A DNA stretch of 64,000 nt, taken from the NCBI GenBank assembly GCA_030704615.1, contig CM060733.1:16802001-16866000 (forward strand), read 5' to 3'. The translations under genes were made by a program, and so were the position numbers. The stretch comes from Takakia lepidozioides. Taxonomy: Eukaryota > Streptophyta > Takakiopsida > Takakiales > Takakiaceae. Positions 34,030-44,239 of the stretch are shown here, in pieces; positions within the stretch are counted from its first letter, which is position 1, and the number at the start of each line of letters is the position of its first letter. The notes under the pieces are model-generated. The model had not been told where the DNA came from, did not search any database, and worked only from the letters and a program-made list of their open reading frames with translations.

Positions 34030-34745
34030 GGTTGCAGCCTGCAAGCTGGCCGGGGTGGCTGATACGTCCGTTTGAACATGACAGTCTCAGAGTCAGCAGC
34101 AGTACCGGTCCCCCGAGTAAATAAAGTTCCGTTGTAAATAATAAATTGCATACGCTCGAACCTCACAGATGTCATTTCAGCAAAACCGGCCGTGTATTGT
34201 GGCACTGTTTGTAACTTCGAATGTTTCAATGTTTTTGATAGGGTACTGAGAAAATGATATATTGGCTCCATAGGAGTTAGAAAACAAACGTTCTATATCT
34301 CATTCAACTGTACGACACTACCATGAGTGACATGGATAAAAAAATAATAGGTGTACATGCGACCTCCGCACGTTCAAGTAGACCATTCGCTGGACCTAGT
34401 ATCAAACGTTCGGAGGTCACATGTGCACCTATTACTTTCCGATCCATGCCTCTCATGGTAGTGTCACACAGTTGAATGAGATGTGAGACGTTTGTTGTCT
34501 AACTCCTACGGAACTAATACATCGTTTTCTCATAACCCTATCCGAAACCTTGGAACATTACAAATATAAACAGTGAGCCAGTACACAAACCATTTATGTT
34601 GCGATGACAGGTGCCAGGGTCGAGCATATGCAATGTAGTATTTACAATGGGATTTTATTTATTACATGCACGATCAAAATTGAGTTATGTCTTCATAAAA
34701 GAACCATTGTGCCGCCACAAATCTCATATCTACGAGACTATGGTC
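34030..34745. repeat. Large inverted duplication, arms of about 340 bp, with diverging homologous frames
   Basis: Arms 34030-34374 and 34405-34745 are inverted copies around a 30-base centre. Outward-facing frames in the arms are homologous: ERMQFIIYNGTLF...FKRTYQPP on the minus strand (left) and EHMQCSIYNGILF...HKRTIVPP on the plus strand (right). The central 105 bp of each arm is non-coding (GAGTTAGA.AACAAACGT, CTCATTCAACTGT). Thus a coding segment was duplicated head to head. The encoded protein is unknown. Confidence 0.8.
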
Positions 34746-35830
34746 TACTCCATCCTATATACATCTTTCGGCTCAGGCCAATTGAATGGCTTGCCCATGA
34801 ACCGAAGTACTACATGGGCTAATGTGACTCTCTCATTCTTGTTGTTGTCGTATAACCTTTGTAGCATTGAATGCCAACAACCTCCCGTAAATTGGTCCTC
34901 GAACATACTTTGATCATAATTAGCGCCGCCATTTATTCGTACCACTATTTTCCCAACGGCAAAGGCCTCCAACGTCATATCTTGGGGGTGACATTCGCAT
35001 TGAAAACCGATGCAATATCTTTTTCCACCCACCATCTTTTCGCAAGTTCCCGGTCTAGCTTGTCTTGGTTTTCAAACTAATACGGTGAGGCTTTGCGTAT
35101 GCCCAATGGGGTGGCTAAGCCCCAATATCACACCCCAATCTTGATCTCCTCGGTGCCATCTGGAAAATACAACAAGATGTTGTCGGGGGACAAGTCGTTG
35201 TGTAGGATACCGTTCTTGTGGACAACATCCATGATGCACACCAGTGCCCACGTAAGTTTACTGCGCACTTTCCGGAAACGAAGCAAACGATCACATTCCT
35301 GGAACTCTGCTTCCGTTCCCCTTTGTTCCAAAATCACCTTGTTATCCGAATCGTTGTCCTATTTTCTGTCAAGGTTCATCATGTCGCGTATTATCCCCTT
35401 ATTCCACCAGCAAGTGTAATCCTCTATCTCACGTGTATTCACAGCAAAATATGAGATAATACCCTGATGCTGGAACTTCACTGCCAAACACTCATCATTA
35501 TGTTGTCTCAACGCCTTTTCCACCCATTGAACTTCGGCTTGTCCCTGTCCGCCGTCCACTTACCCCCGCCAAAACGTTTGTCATTTTCCTCTCCATATTT
35601 TGCTGAAAAATCTGAAACCCCTCCCATCCATGCCTGACATAAGCACTCTCCAGCCTCATCATGTCCCTACCCTTGAAATAATCCACTACCACTTCTTTTA
35701 CCCTATCCAAGGCATCCGGTCCCGGGTAGTCTAGCTTGTTGACCTCGCTATCCCGCTCGTGGGCACGTTTTCTCTTCCTCCGCCCCCCAGGCGACCCCGC
35801 CCCAGAACTTGAATTCACAACCTCCGACAT
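34745..35830 (-). pseudogene. Kinase-like cargo protein with an N-terminal basic region, frameshifted
   Basis: Minus-strand coding begins at 35830 (MSEVVNSSSGAGSPGG) with a basic, nuclear-signal-like GRRKRKRAHERD. After a frameshift near 35530 and a TAG at 35361-35359, a kinase catalytic loop appears (HKNGILHNDLSPDNILLYF, about 35210), with HND in place of HRD. The following beta-strand leads to a TGA at 35130-35128 where a DFG-like motif is expected. A C-lobe-like helical region follows in another frame (MTLEAFAVGKI, then ERVTLAHVVLRFMGKPFNWP, to 34745). I infer a Ser/Thr kinase fold. HND and the lost DFG equivalent leave activity doubtful. It faces the plus-strand cargo genes and has its own TATA box. 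Confidence 0.6.
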
Positions 35831-36150
35831 TGTATAAACCTTTGCCCATTACAGGGTCCAAAACCTCAGAAAACGGCAATGAACGTGTGTGGATGGTGTT
35901 TTCGTAGTTTTCTGTAAAAAAACAGGTCGTCAGATATCCGAAAACGACAAAATGGTGATACGATGATTGAACCGTGAACAAGTGTATGGGACTGACCAAT
36001 AGAAATCCGACAAAACCTCCCCCCCCCCCAAATAATCACCTTTGCACCTCCCGTTGGCAGTGTCAAGCAACAAAGTCCGAAAGGACTACAGAATGCCAAG
36101 GAACCGCACCACGAGAGGGGGAAAAGTGATCAGAAAAAGAGGGGGAATGG

Positions 36151-36160
36151 TTTATATAGG
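36151..36160 (-). promoter_or_regulatory. TATA box for the kinase-like gene
   Basis: On the minus strand CCTATATAAA lies about 320 bp before the first ATG and just inside the right hairpin array, mirroring the layout at the left end. Confidence 0.45.
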
Positions 36161-36174
36161 CGACCACCAGCCCC

Positions 36175-36454
36175 CCCCAAAAAAAAAAAAAATGGCATTA
36201 TGCTTGAAAAGACGCGACAGACTAGTGGCGCCTCGCCACGTGTCAGCGCGCGCGACTGGCCAGTCGCACCTCGCCACGCGCACCCACATGGGAGAGGTCA
36301 ATGGTTCAAAACCACCTCCCCCCATCTCTTTTGTTTCGTTTTTCCTGACCCGTGGCACCTCGCCACGTGGCTGGCCAGGCGCCGCTTCATGATTAAAAAA
36401 ATTAAAAATAACATGCCACACGGCGGGTCCCTGGATTTCTAAGAGGAAAAAAAA
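36175..36454. other. No gene seen; repeated CCTCGCCACG motif
   Basis: A GC-rich stretch holds three or four copies of CCTCGCCACG (36231, 36271, 36357) beside an A run. It lies between the TATA box and the right array. Confidence 0.4.
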
Positions 36455-37215
36455 CACGCGACCGCCGCATGCGATCGCTATATTTATAAAAACAAGAAGA
36501 GCGACCGCCACATGGCGGTCGCTGTTTTTTTTAAAAATATATTAAATAAGCGACCGCCTACTGGCGGTCACTTAATTCAAAGATTCAAAGATTCAAAGAT
36601 TCATTTTTAAAAAAAAATTAAGTAAGCGACCGCCAAACGGCGGTCGCTTAATTTAAGAATCAAAATCAAATCGAGCGGCCGCCTCCAAATGGCGGTCGCT
36701 GTATTCTTTATTAACAAAAATAGCGACGGCCGCCAAATGGCGGTTTCAAAAATTAACTGAAGAAATGACCGCCAAACGGCGGTTGCTTTATTTAAGAATA
36801 AAAATAAAAATAAGCGACCGCTGCTAAATGGCGGTCGCTAAATTTAAAAAATATATATAGCAACCACCACATGGCGGTCGCTGTATTTTTAGAGAATATA
36901 TCAAAGATATAATAACAATAATTTAATAAAGTGCGATCGACTGCCAATCTGGGCGATCGCTTCATTTAAAACATAATAAACTTCAACCGACCGCCAATGT
37001 AGGCGGTCGCTTATTTTAAAATATAATAAAATACAAGCGACCGCTAATATGGGCGGTCGCTTCACTTATAAATAAATAAATTACCGGCGACCGCCAATAT
37101 AGGCGGTCGCTTAATTTAACAAAATATTAAATTACAAGCGACCGCCAATATGGGCGGTCGCTTTTATTTTAAAAATAATAAATTATATGCGACTGCCAAT
37201 GTAGGAGGACATTTT
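36455..37215. repeat. Right array of about 15 GCGACCGCC...GGCGGTCGC hairpins
   Basis: Units every 50 bp, for example GCGACCGCCAAACGGCGGTC (about 36626) and GCGACCGCCAATATGGGCGG (about 37138), with A/T-rich spacers. It mirrors the left array in unit number and spacing. Confidence 0.9.
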
Positions 37216-37399
37216 TTTTAATAATTAATAAATATTAATAATTGGCACGTCTGTTTTACACCGTGGCTGCCATGTCATTACAAAGGGTAGAAGTAAATCG
37301 TAAAACTCAAATGTAAAAAAAAATCACAAAACGTCCGGATTCGACGTGACGTGACGGCCGACGTGTCAGCGCCACGTCACGTCAGGAATGATAACTAGG

Positions 37400-37770
37400 G
37401 TGGACACAAGCGTGTGACCAGGGGGCAGAGTTGTTCAAGAGAGTCATGCCTATGGCTTTTGAGAACCTTGCTATTGCCCAACACCGAGACGCATTGAGGT
37501 AGGTCACCATACGTGGAGGCGGATATCGACCGGATGTTCGGAGATTCAACCCTGGGGACTATGTGTATCTGCAGCAGACAGCACCTACGACCTTGGATAT
37601 TACAGCAGGGCGTATGATTCTATGGATCCGGGAGGTGTTGCCTTCAGGAGTGTTGATTCTGGAGGGTCGAGATGGCATGGTATGGAAGGACCATGTGCGC
37701 AATTGTGCGCCATGTCACCTTCCACATCGACAAGTGATCCAAGGTCTAGCTAACGGGAGTTCAATGCCAT
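37400..37770 (+). pseudogene. Gypsy-1 integrase C-terminal part
   Basis: It resumes the integrase frame after the giant insertion: GAELFKRVMPMAFENLAIAQ, a TAG at 37502-37504 (CAG expected), RRFNPGDYVYLQQ, a GPY/F-type domain, and VWKDHVRNCAPCHLPH. It is interrupted at 37770 by the CACTA element. Confidence 0.8.
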
Positions 37771-37792
37771 CACTAGTACAGATTGTCGTTTT

Positions 37793-38120
37793 TATGACTA
37801 CGGGTAATATAAACCTTGGTAACCATGACTATATATGTGACTACAAAGTGATGAAACCCATTGTTGGGTGCATTTTAATATATTTTAATGAAGTCATATA
37901 TATTACTACATGACTATGAGCTGCGGTCAAACATTGTTGACCAAGAATACAGACTTGGTTTATATAACTAGTAGTCATACGCAATACTACACGACAGACA
38001 CGTGCCATATAAGCTTATGACTAAATGACTACACCACTACTACACATTGATGACATGCCATAGAAGCTTATGATTACATGACTACAGGAGGTTTCACATC
38101 TCTGTTTATATGACTACATC
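37793..38120 (+). repeat. CACTA left subterminal repeats
   Basis: At least eight ATGACTAC or GTGACTAC copies within about 330 bp (37793, 37824, 37845, 37904, 38019, 38027, 38077, 38111 and neighbours). Such repeats bind the transposase in known CACTA elements. Confidence 0.7.
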
Positions 38121-38399
38121 ACTACACGTGGCATCTTAAGGCATATACATGAATGGGTTCATCCATTGGATGAGCTCATCCATCTATCTTTAACGAAGCA
38201 CTTGTGTCAATAGAATGACACAAAGTGCAAAAGTTAAAAAATTCAAAAAGTTGCTTTAGGGTTGCCCATATTCAGCCGTGAATAGAGGGCTAGGACTTCG
38301 TCTCCTTTGTCTCTCGCGCTACCATTTGTTTTCGTAGTATCGAGCCGAAGCAGTGAGAACTTGTGTCATGGAACGCGATGATCGCTAGATATACAATGC

Positions 38400-39030
38400 A
38401 GGGCGTGGGATGGAGGCTTTGCGACCTATTCTTGAGCAACTGATACAGCTTCTTTGAGCAAATGATGGGGAAAGGCGAGGATAATGCACAGCGGGGGCGT
38501 GGTATAGAGGCTTTGGAGACGTATGAGCAAATAATGCGGAAAGGGGTGAAGCCGGACCAGGTCACGTTCGTTTAAGTTTGCAATATCACCCTCGTGGACA
38601 TATATGCGAGATGTGGGTGCATCGAGGATGCGAACGGAGTTTGCAATAGTATGGCTGAACGATGCTTGCGGGTATGCACAACAAGGCCGCGGGAAGGAGG
38701 CTTTGGATACCTATGATCAAATACGTAGCCGAAGGGGTGAAGCCCGACCAGATCACGTTTGATTGCATTTGCAAGCCTGGCAGCCCTGGAAAAGGGCAAA
38801 GAGGTCCATGATAACATTGTCAGAGCTAGAATTGTACCCGATATCATTCTGAACAGTACTCTCGTGGACATGTATGCAAAATGTGGGTGCATCGAGGGTG
38901 CAAATGGAGTGTTCAATAGTATGGCTGAATGAGATGTGGTGTCGTGGGGTACGATGTTTGCAGGATATGCACAGCAAGGGCGTGGGATGGAGGCTTTGGA
39001 GACCTATGAGCACCGTCAATCCTTGCTAGT
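38400..39030 (+). pseudogene. PPR gene fragments inside the CACTA element
   Basis: Repeated PPR units in changing frames: [71 protein letters not shown] and GMEALETYEH. These are plant P-L-S type organellar RNA-binding repeats. Several stops and shifts make it non-functional. Confidence 0.85.
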
Positions 39031-39137
39031 TGTATCAAAGCAAACTCAAGGGCTAACCAAGAACTGGCGGCAATGAGCCCGGAGTGTGAAGGGTGCTATA
39101 AGTTTGCAAAGAGTAAGTAACAACACGATTGGGTGAT

Positions 39138-40284
39138 TGCAATGCACATAATATGAGACTGCTAAGCGGCACTATGCACATGTCGACTGCCCAGGCCATG
39201 CTGACTATGTGAAGGTAAGCTTCCCCCAGTCCCCTCATGGTTTTCCAATCAGTATTAAATCATTTCAATAGTTAAATGAATGATTTATAATGCTAGCATG
39301 GCTCACGTACTTTGCATATTGAGTTCTGGACTTGTATGATGAAGCCAGGGTGAGGAGGGTGCAGAACATGATTACAGGGGCTGCACAGATGGACGGGGGC
39401 TTTTTAGTGGTGTCCGCACCAGATGGACCTATGCCCCAGACTAAAGAGCATATTCTTCTTGCACGTCAGGTCAGTTCTGTGTGTAAAAAGAATTCCACCC
39501 TATATTTGGCCAGATTATGTTGCTTAATATCTTGTTTGATGTTGAAGTTGATACCTAGCTGCTTCAGGAGAAGCACAAATATGTGGGACTACATATCCTA
39601 TTCAGGCCAGTGTTGTTCCACTTCATTAGTTCAAACATGCTTCGAGTAACATGAAGATTTGGGGTTTATTGGTGAAGGTTTTACTCAAGTTCGCTCTGTT
39701 TTGTGTCTGACTCTTAGCTTGCCGGGGTTTGGGGTGGGCATGGGCACAAGGTAGGTGGGAGTGCCATCCTTGGTGTGCTTTCTCAATAAAGTGGATGTTG
39801 TTGAAGATGAGGAGTTATTGGAACTTGTTGAGATGGAATTGCGTGGTATAGTAGCTGCAACCTTTTTCCACCTCAATTAGATACTGTTCAGCATGCCTTT
39901 TACCAACACCTTCATATTACAGCTGTAGGAATTCAAATCTAGTCTACATGGCACTTTTATGCAATAGATTTTATGCACTCTTCCTAAGTGACCCTCTAGT
40001 TGACTGGGGCGGGTCGCTATGATCAGGGCTCACCAGGGATCTTGGTCTAGGGTCTAACCCACCAACACAGCCATTTATAGAGCATTCTCCTGCATGTAGG
40101 TGGGCCTTGAAGTATTAGTACAATGCCCAGCTTGTTTGTGTGGAAGTGGTAGTTTACTTAACAATGTCCCAATACACTTAAGATGAAAACCACTCTCTAT
40201 CTGTCACGGTTGATTGCAAAGTTACTGTCATTTTACAAGTTTCCTAGTGACGACATCCCCATAGTGAGAGGATCTGCCCTATCA
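39138..40284 (+). pseudogene. TUFM: Mitochondrial elongation factor Tu gene fragment, four exons with introns
   Basis: Exon pieces: about 39138-39214 ([18 protein letters not shown], donor GTAAGC), 39365-39469 ([29 protein letters not shown], donor GTCAGT), 39755-39845 ([20 protein letters not shown], donor GTATAG) and 40220-40284 (LLSFYKFPSDDIPIVRGSAL). They cover the G3 (DCPGH) and G4 (NKVD) GTP-binding motifs. [16 protein letters not shown] is the plant mitochondrial type. A 4-base gap spoils the first exon and the last acceptor reads AA instead of AG. The 5' and 3' ends of the gene are absent and the last exon runs straight into the PPR-associated block. Introns are kept, so capture was at the DNA level. 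Confidence 0.85.
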
Positions 40285-41640
40285 GGAACATGGGTAGATG
40301 GTCAACTGGATGCCGCAGCAACAACGGCTTAATTGATAAAATCAGGCACTGGTAATCAAGGCACCTTCTTCAACACATTTCACCCTGTTTTTCCCTCTTA
40401 TCAGAATCGGCCCTAAATTACCATGTTGAATTCTGCAAGTTACCTGGTTGAGTAAATGTAGTTTGGAGTGACTTTGACATGATATTGCCACTGTGACAAC
40501 AGGAAAGTATCCAAAAACACGTAACAGAGATGAGGAGAAGCTATGGAATGAATACTTTTCCGACCCCAGTCAATGGTGGGACACCGAGGCAAAAAGGTGA
40601 ATGCCTGTTAGATTATAGGAGAGTAGCAGACGCAATTCAGTATAGGAACTAATGTAATAAGTTGAGTTGGGTGTTTACTAGAATAAATCTAGGCTGTCAT
40701 TATCAGCTGCAAGGCAAGGATGTATGCATGATTTGTGCAGAGGCATGGATAGCTGAAGGAGCAGGGATAGAGTGTGGGTCCAAATTCATCCAAGAGGGCT
40801 GGACTTCAAGCTCCAGATTACCTTGATTCCAGGTGGATCAGTAGCTACAACAAACTTGCATGGGTAGATGGTCAACTAAAGGCAGCAGCTGCAGCGGCAC
40901 AGTTGATAAAATCAGGCACCTCAACCATGACCACAGCTTCTGAAATTAGAGGATCAAGAGAGGGAGTCCACAATGCCCTTCTGGCACTTTTGGGCATGTG
41001 AAGATACTTTGTGCGGCAGGCAGCCTGACAGAGGCTCTACAGACTCTAAACCAAGGAGGCATTTCAGCAGATTCAGTTATGTATATCTGTCTCTTGCTTA
41101 AGTGCATCAAGATGGAAGGTCTGGAAGTTGGAAAGCAGGCGCACACTCACATTATCCAAAGTGGATTCACGCCAAATTTAGCATCTTAGCAGGCCGTGTT
41201 TCAATCTCTGCCCGCTCAGCTGCACTGATAAAATCAGGCACTGATAATCAAGGCACCTTCTTCAACACATTTCACCCTGTTTTTCCCTGTTATCAGAGTT
41301 GTCCCTAAATTTCATGTTGAATTCTGCAAGTTAGCTGGTTGAGTGAACCTTTGATAGTTCGGAGTGACTGACATGATATGGCCAATGTGACAACAAGAAA
41401 GTATCCAGAAACAGGTAACAGAGACAAGGAGAAGCTGTCATCAATGGTGGGACAATCGAGGCAAAAAGGTGAATGTCTGTGGGATTACAGAGAATAATAG
41501 ATGCAATCGAGCATAGGAATTAATGTGATAAGCTGAGTTGGGTGTTTCCTAGAACAAATCTAGGCTGTCATTGTTAGCTGTTAGCAGCAAGGCAAGGATG
41601 AATGCACTATTTGTGGAGAGGTAGGATAGCTGAAGGTGCA
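40285..41640 (+). pseudogene. First copies of the PPR leader and OSB-like PDF-motif block
   Basis: A block containing CATGGGTAGATGGTCAACT and ATAAAATCAGGCAC occurs at about 40288, 40857 and 41208. A stretch encoding KLWNEYFSDPSQWWD (about 40540-40590) resembles the PDF motif of plant organellar single-stranded DNA-binding (OSB) proteins, and a shortened copy is near 41430. The start of a PPR frame (LTEALQTLNQGGISAD, about 41020) follows. The arrangement shows tandem duplication of about 0.9 kb. Confidence 0.65.
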
Positions 41641-43118
41641 GGGATAGAGTGTGGGTTCAGATTCATCCAAGAGGGCCAGATTTCAAGCTCAAGATTACCT
41701 ATGATTCCCTGTGGATCAATAGCTACAAGAAACCTACATGGGTAGATGGTCAACTAAAGGCAGCAGCTGCAGCGGCACAGTTGGTAAACCAGGCACCTCA
41801 ACCATGACCACAGCTTCTGAAAGAGGATCAAGAGAGGGAGTCCACAATGCCTTTTCTGGCACTTCTGGGCATGTGAAGATGCTTTGTGAGGCAGGCAGAT
41901 TGACAGAGGCTCTACAGACTTTAAACCAAGGAGGCATTTCAGCAGATTTAGGTACGTATGTCTGTCTCTTGCTTAGGTGCATCAAGATGAAATGTCTGGA
42001 AGCTGGAAAGTAGGTGCACACTCACATTATCTAAAGTAGATTCACACCAAATGTTTTTCTACTCAACACCCTTGTCAATATGCATGTATGTTAAGTGTGG
42101 GAGCATCATGGATGCTCACCAAGTGTTCAACAAAATGCCTCAACGATCTTTGATCACGTGGAATATAATGTTGGTAGGATTTACCAAGCATGGGTGTGGT
42201 AGGAATGCCCTCTGAGCAGGGGAGCTCTGGAAAAGGGGAAAGAGGTCCATGGTGATCTCGTCAATGCTGGAATTGTACCAGATGTCATTCTAAACACTGC
42301 CCTGGTGGACATGTATGCGAAATGTGGGTGCATTAAGGATGCGAAGGGAGTTTCAACAAGTCTACGGCTGAACGAGATGTGGTGTCGTGGAACGCGATGC
42401 TTGCAGGGTATGCACAGCAGGGACTTGGTATGGAGGCTTTGGAGACCTATGATCAAATGATGGGGGAAGGGGTGAAGCCCAACCACATCATGTTTGTGTG
42501 CATGTGCAAGCCTGGCAGCCCTGGAAAAGGGCAAAGAGGTCCATGGTGACATTGTCAGAGCTGGATTGTACCCCATGTCATTCTGAACAATACTTGGTGG
42601 ACATGTATGCAAAATGTGGGTGCATCAAGGATGCAAAGAGAGTGTTCGACAGTATGGCTGAACAAGATATGGTGTCATGGAATGCCATGCTTGCATGATA
42701 TGCACAGCAGGGGCGCGAGATGGAGGCCTTGGAGACCTATGAGCAAATGATGGGGGAAGGGGTGAAGTGTAACCAAATCACGTTTGTGTGTTTGCAATGC
42801 TTGTGCAAGTTGGCAGCCCTGGAAAAGGGCAAAGAGATGCATGGTGGCATCATCAAATCTGGAATTGCACCTGTTATTCTGAATAGTTCCCTAGTGGACA
42901 TGTATGCCAAATGTGGGTGCATTGAGGATGCAAAGGGAGTGTTCGACAGTATGGCTGAACGACATGTGGTGTTGTGGAGTGTGATGATTGCAGGATATGC
43001 ACATAAAAGGGCGCGTGATGGAGGCTTTGGAGATCTAGGGGCAAATGACGATAAGCTATGGAATGATTACTTTTCTGATCTCAGTCAATGGTGGGACTAT
43101 GTGATGCAATGTAGTTGA
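41641..43118 (+). pseudogene. Second, longer PPR copy ending in the PDF-like motif
   Basis: The frame starts with LTEALQTLNQGGISAD (about 41890), then CIKMKCLEAGK, KCGSIMDAHQVFNKMPQRS, then at least three rounds of [20 protein letters not shown]...AMLAGYAQQG...[14 protein letters not shown]. It ends KLWNDYFSDLSQWWDYVMQ at 43100. Frames change several times. The final motif resembles OSB PDF motifs. PPR plus PDF in one chain would suggest an organellar nucleic-acid protein, but this copy is dead. Confidence 0.8.
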
Positions 43119-43509
43119 AAATATGCCACAGTGGTGATTTGTAAATAGAGCTCTTCAATTGTAGGAGTACTAGTGGACTCTGCCCCTGTGTGGGCTTGGG
43201 TTTTGGGACTTGTAGCCTTTGAGGCTTGGTTATTTATCCATGTGGGCTTTCAGGCTTCTTGAATGCTCATTGTAGAGCCTTTGTGACATCCGTAGGAACA
43301 TTTTTCCCATTGGTTTTTTGCTGTATGATCGACATTCCAAAGACAATCTGAGTATTTGTGTGAAATTCTTTCATTCAATTAAATATATTGCTCTGTATAT
43401 TGAAACATATCTGAATATCAAAACGATAAATAAAATTTACATGAAATTAATAAGTAAAATATCATTAATGGTTTTATAAACTAATCGAATAAGGACACGT
43501 GTTAGATGA
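43119..43509. other. No gene seen (CACTA interior)
   Basis: A/T-rich DNA between the last PPR fragment and the right subterminal repeats. Confidence 0.4.
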
Positions 43510-43945
43510 CCTACCAGAACCAGTACAAACCTATAGTGATGGAGTCATATTTGTTGTCATGAAATATGCCACATGCTACCCTCAGCGATGTAATGAGTAG
43601 TGATATAGTCATAAGTGTAGTCATAAGGTACGTCGTGTAGTCATATACATCCGAGGGGTCACGCGTGTCATGGAGAGACCTCTCCATGTTGGCGCTCATT
43701 TGTAGTGACGTAGTCGTAAGTGTAGTCATGACACATGGCCTTGTAGTCATATAGTTATGACTACAACACTACACTCCACATCACTCTGAGTCGTTGGCAG
43801 GTGCAACGTCTGCAGTGACGACCATCACTTCGCACTTATCACTCCGCAGTGATGGTAGAACTGACTTCGTGTTTGTCACTGCAGAGTGATGTAGTTATAA
43901 TCGCACTTATCACTGCAATTAAATGTAGTGATATTTGCAGTCATA
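43510..43945 (-). repeat. CACTA right subterminal repeats
   Basis: Many GTAGTCAT and TAGTCATA copies (inverse of the left ones) at 43595-43760, then repeats of CACT.CGCAGTGATG at 43800-43920. Confidence 0.7.
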
Positions 43946-43967
43946 AAAACGATAATCGGTACTAGTG

Positions 43968-44239
43968 CATGGACACCCAATTGAAGCCAGGAAGGCGAGT
44001 ACGATGGGACTACTTTTGCACCCGGCCTCTTGATCTATTGACTTCAGATACTGGGACTTGGGCGATTGATGACCAAGCGATGATCTTATTGGGATGGATA
44101 CTTGTCAGCTATCCGGTGTTAGAGGGACCTAATCACCAGCTATGGTTGCGATTGTGGTATAGCTTTCTAGGATTGTGTGCTTAGATTGTGTGGTAGAGAA
44201 CGATGTATGTTGTGGCACGATGCTTACGTGCACGATAGC
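43968..44239 (+). pseudogene. Gypsy-1 region after integrase, possible decayed PHD finger
   Basis: The polyprotein resumes after the CACTA element. One frame gives GTWAIDDQAMILLGWILVS and, further on, GPNHQLWLRL. The order GTWA.DDQAMIL, then a Trp/Leu region, resembles a PHD finger with its cysteines mutated or frameshifted, but the ligands are not visible, so this is tentative. Confidence 0.35.
44157..44238. repeat. 82-bp direct repeat, left copy
   Basis: Begins TATAGCTTTCTAGGATTGTG and ends GGCACGATGCTTACGTGCAC. The right copy is at 44607-44688. The two bracket the LTR-like segment 44240-44606. Related pieces occur at 57445-57480 (inverted) and 57510-57537. Confidence 0.8.

Larger units (their letters stand above)
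22887..37399 (+). mobile_element. Giant (14.5 kb) hAT-like DNA transposon with hairpin arrays and cargo genes
   Basis: It is bordered by perfect 8-bp duplications GTGGACAC (22879-22886 and 37400-37407) inside the gypsy-1 integrase frame. Terminal inverted repeats are CCTGGTTATCA at the left and CCTAGTTATCA at the right, read inward. Both subterminal regions carry ACGTCAGG/CCTGACGT repeats. Inside are three arrays of short hairpins (23075-23910, 27540-29090, 36455-37215), a transposase with hAT C-terminal and DUF659 features, a coiled-coil protein, a RING-H2 protein and a kinase-like protein on the opposite strand. The 8-bp duplication and transposase both fit the hAT superfamily. All large frames carry stops or shifts, so the copy is defective. 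Confidence 0.85.
37771..43967. mobile_element. CACTA (EnSpm-type) element carrying captured gene fragments (Pack-CACTA)
   Basis: Terminal repeats are CACTAGTACAGATTGTCG at the left and CACTAGTACCGATTATCG read inward from the right, followed on both sides by TTTTTATGACT. A 3-bp CAT duplication flanks it (37768-37770 and 43968-43970). Subterminal regions carry many ATGACTAC copies, pointing inward in opposite orientations. Length is 6,197 bp. No CACTA transposase is seen. Instead it contains PPR, mitochondrial EF-Tu and OSB-like fragments, so it is non-autonomous. Confidence 0.85.

Noticed and set aside
23075-37215. CRISPR array
   Set aside because: Repeats are short CG-rich palindromes with A/T-rich spacers of varying length inside a eukaryotic transposon; no direct-repeat/spacer regularity and no cas genes.
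22887-37399. Integrated giant virus or Maverick/Polinton
   Set aside because: No DNA polymerase, capsid, packaging ATPase or retroviral-type integrase gene inside; the transposase and 8-bp duplication point to hAT.
43969-44184. Ty1/copia gag start (WAIDDQAMILL resembles a copia gag motif)
   Set aside because: Removing the CACTA element and one CAT copy joins this directly to the gypsy-1 integrase end, so it is more simply the continuation of gypsy-1.
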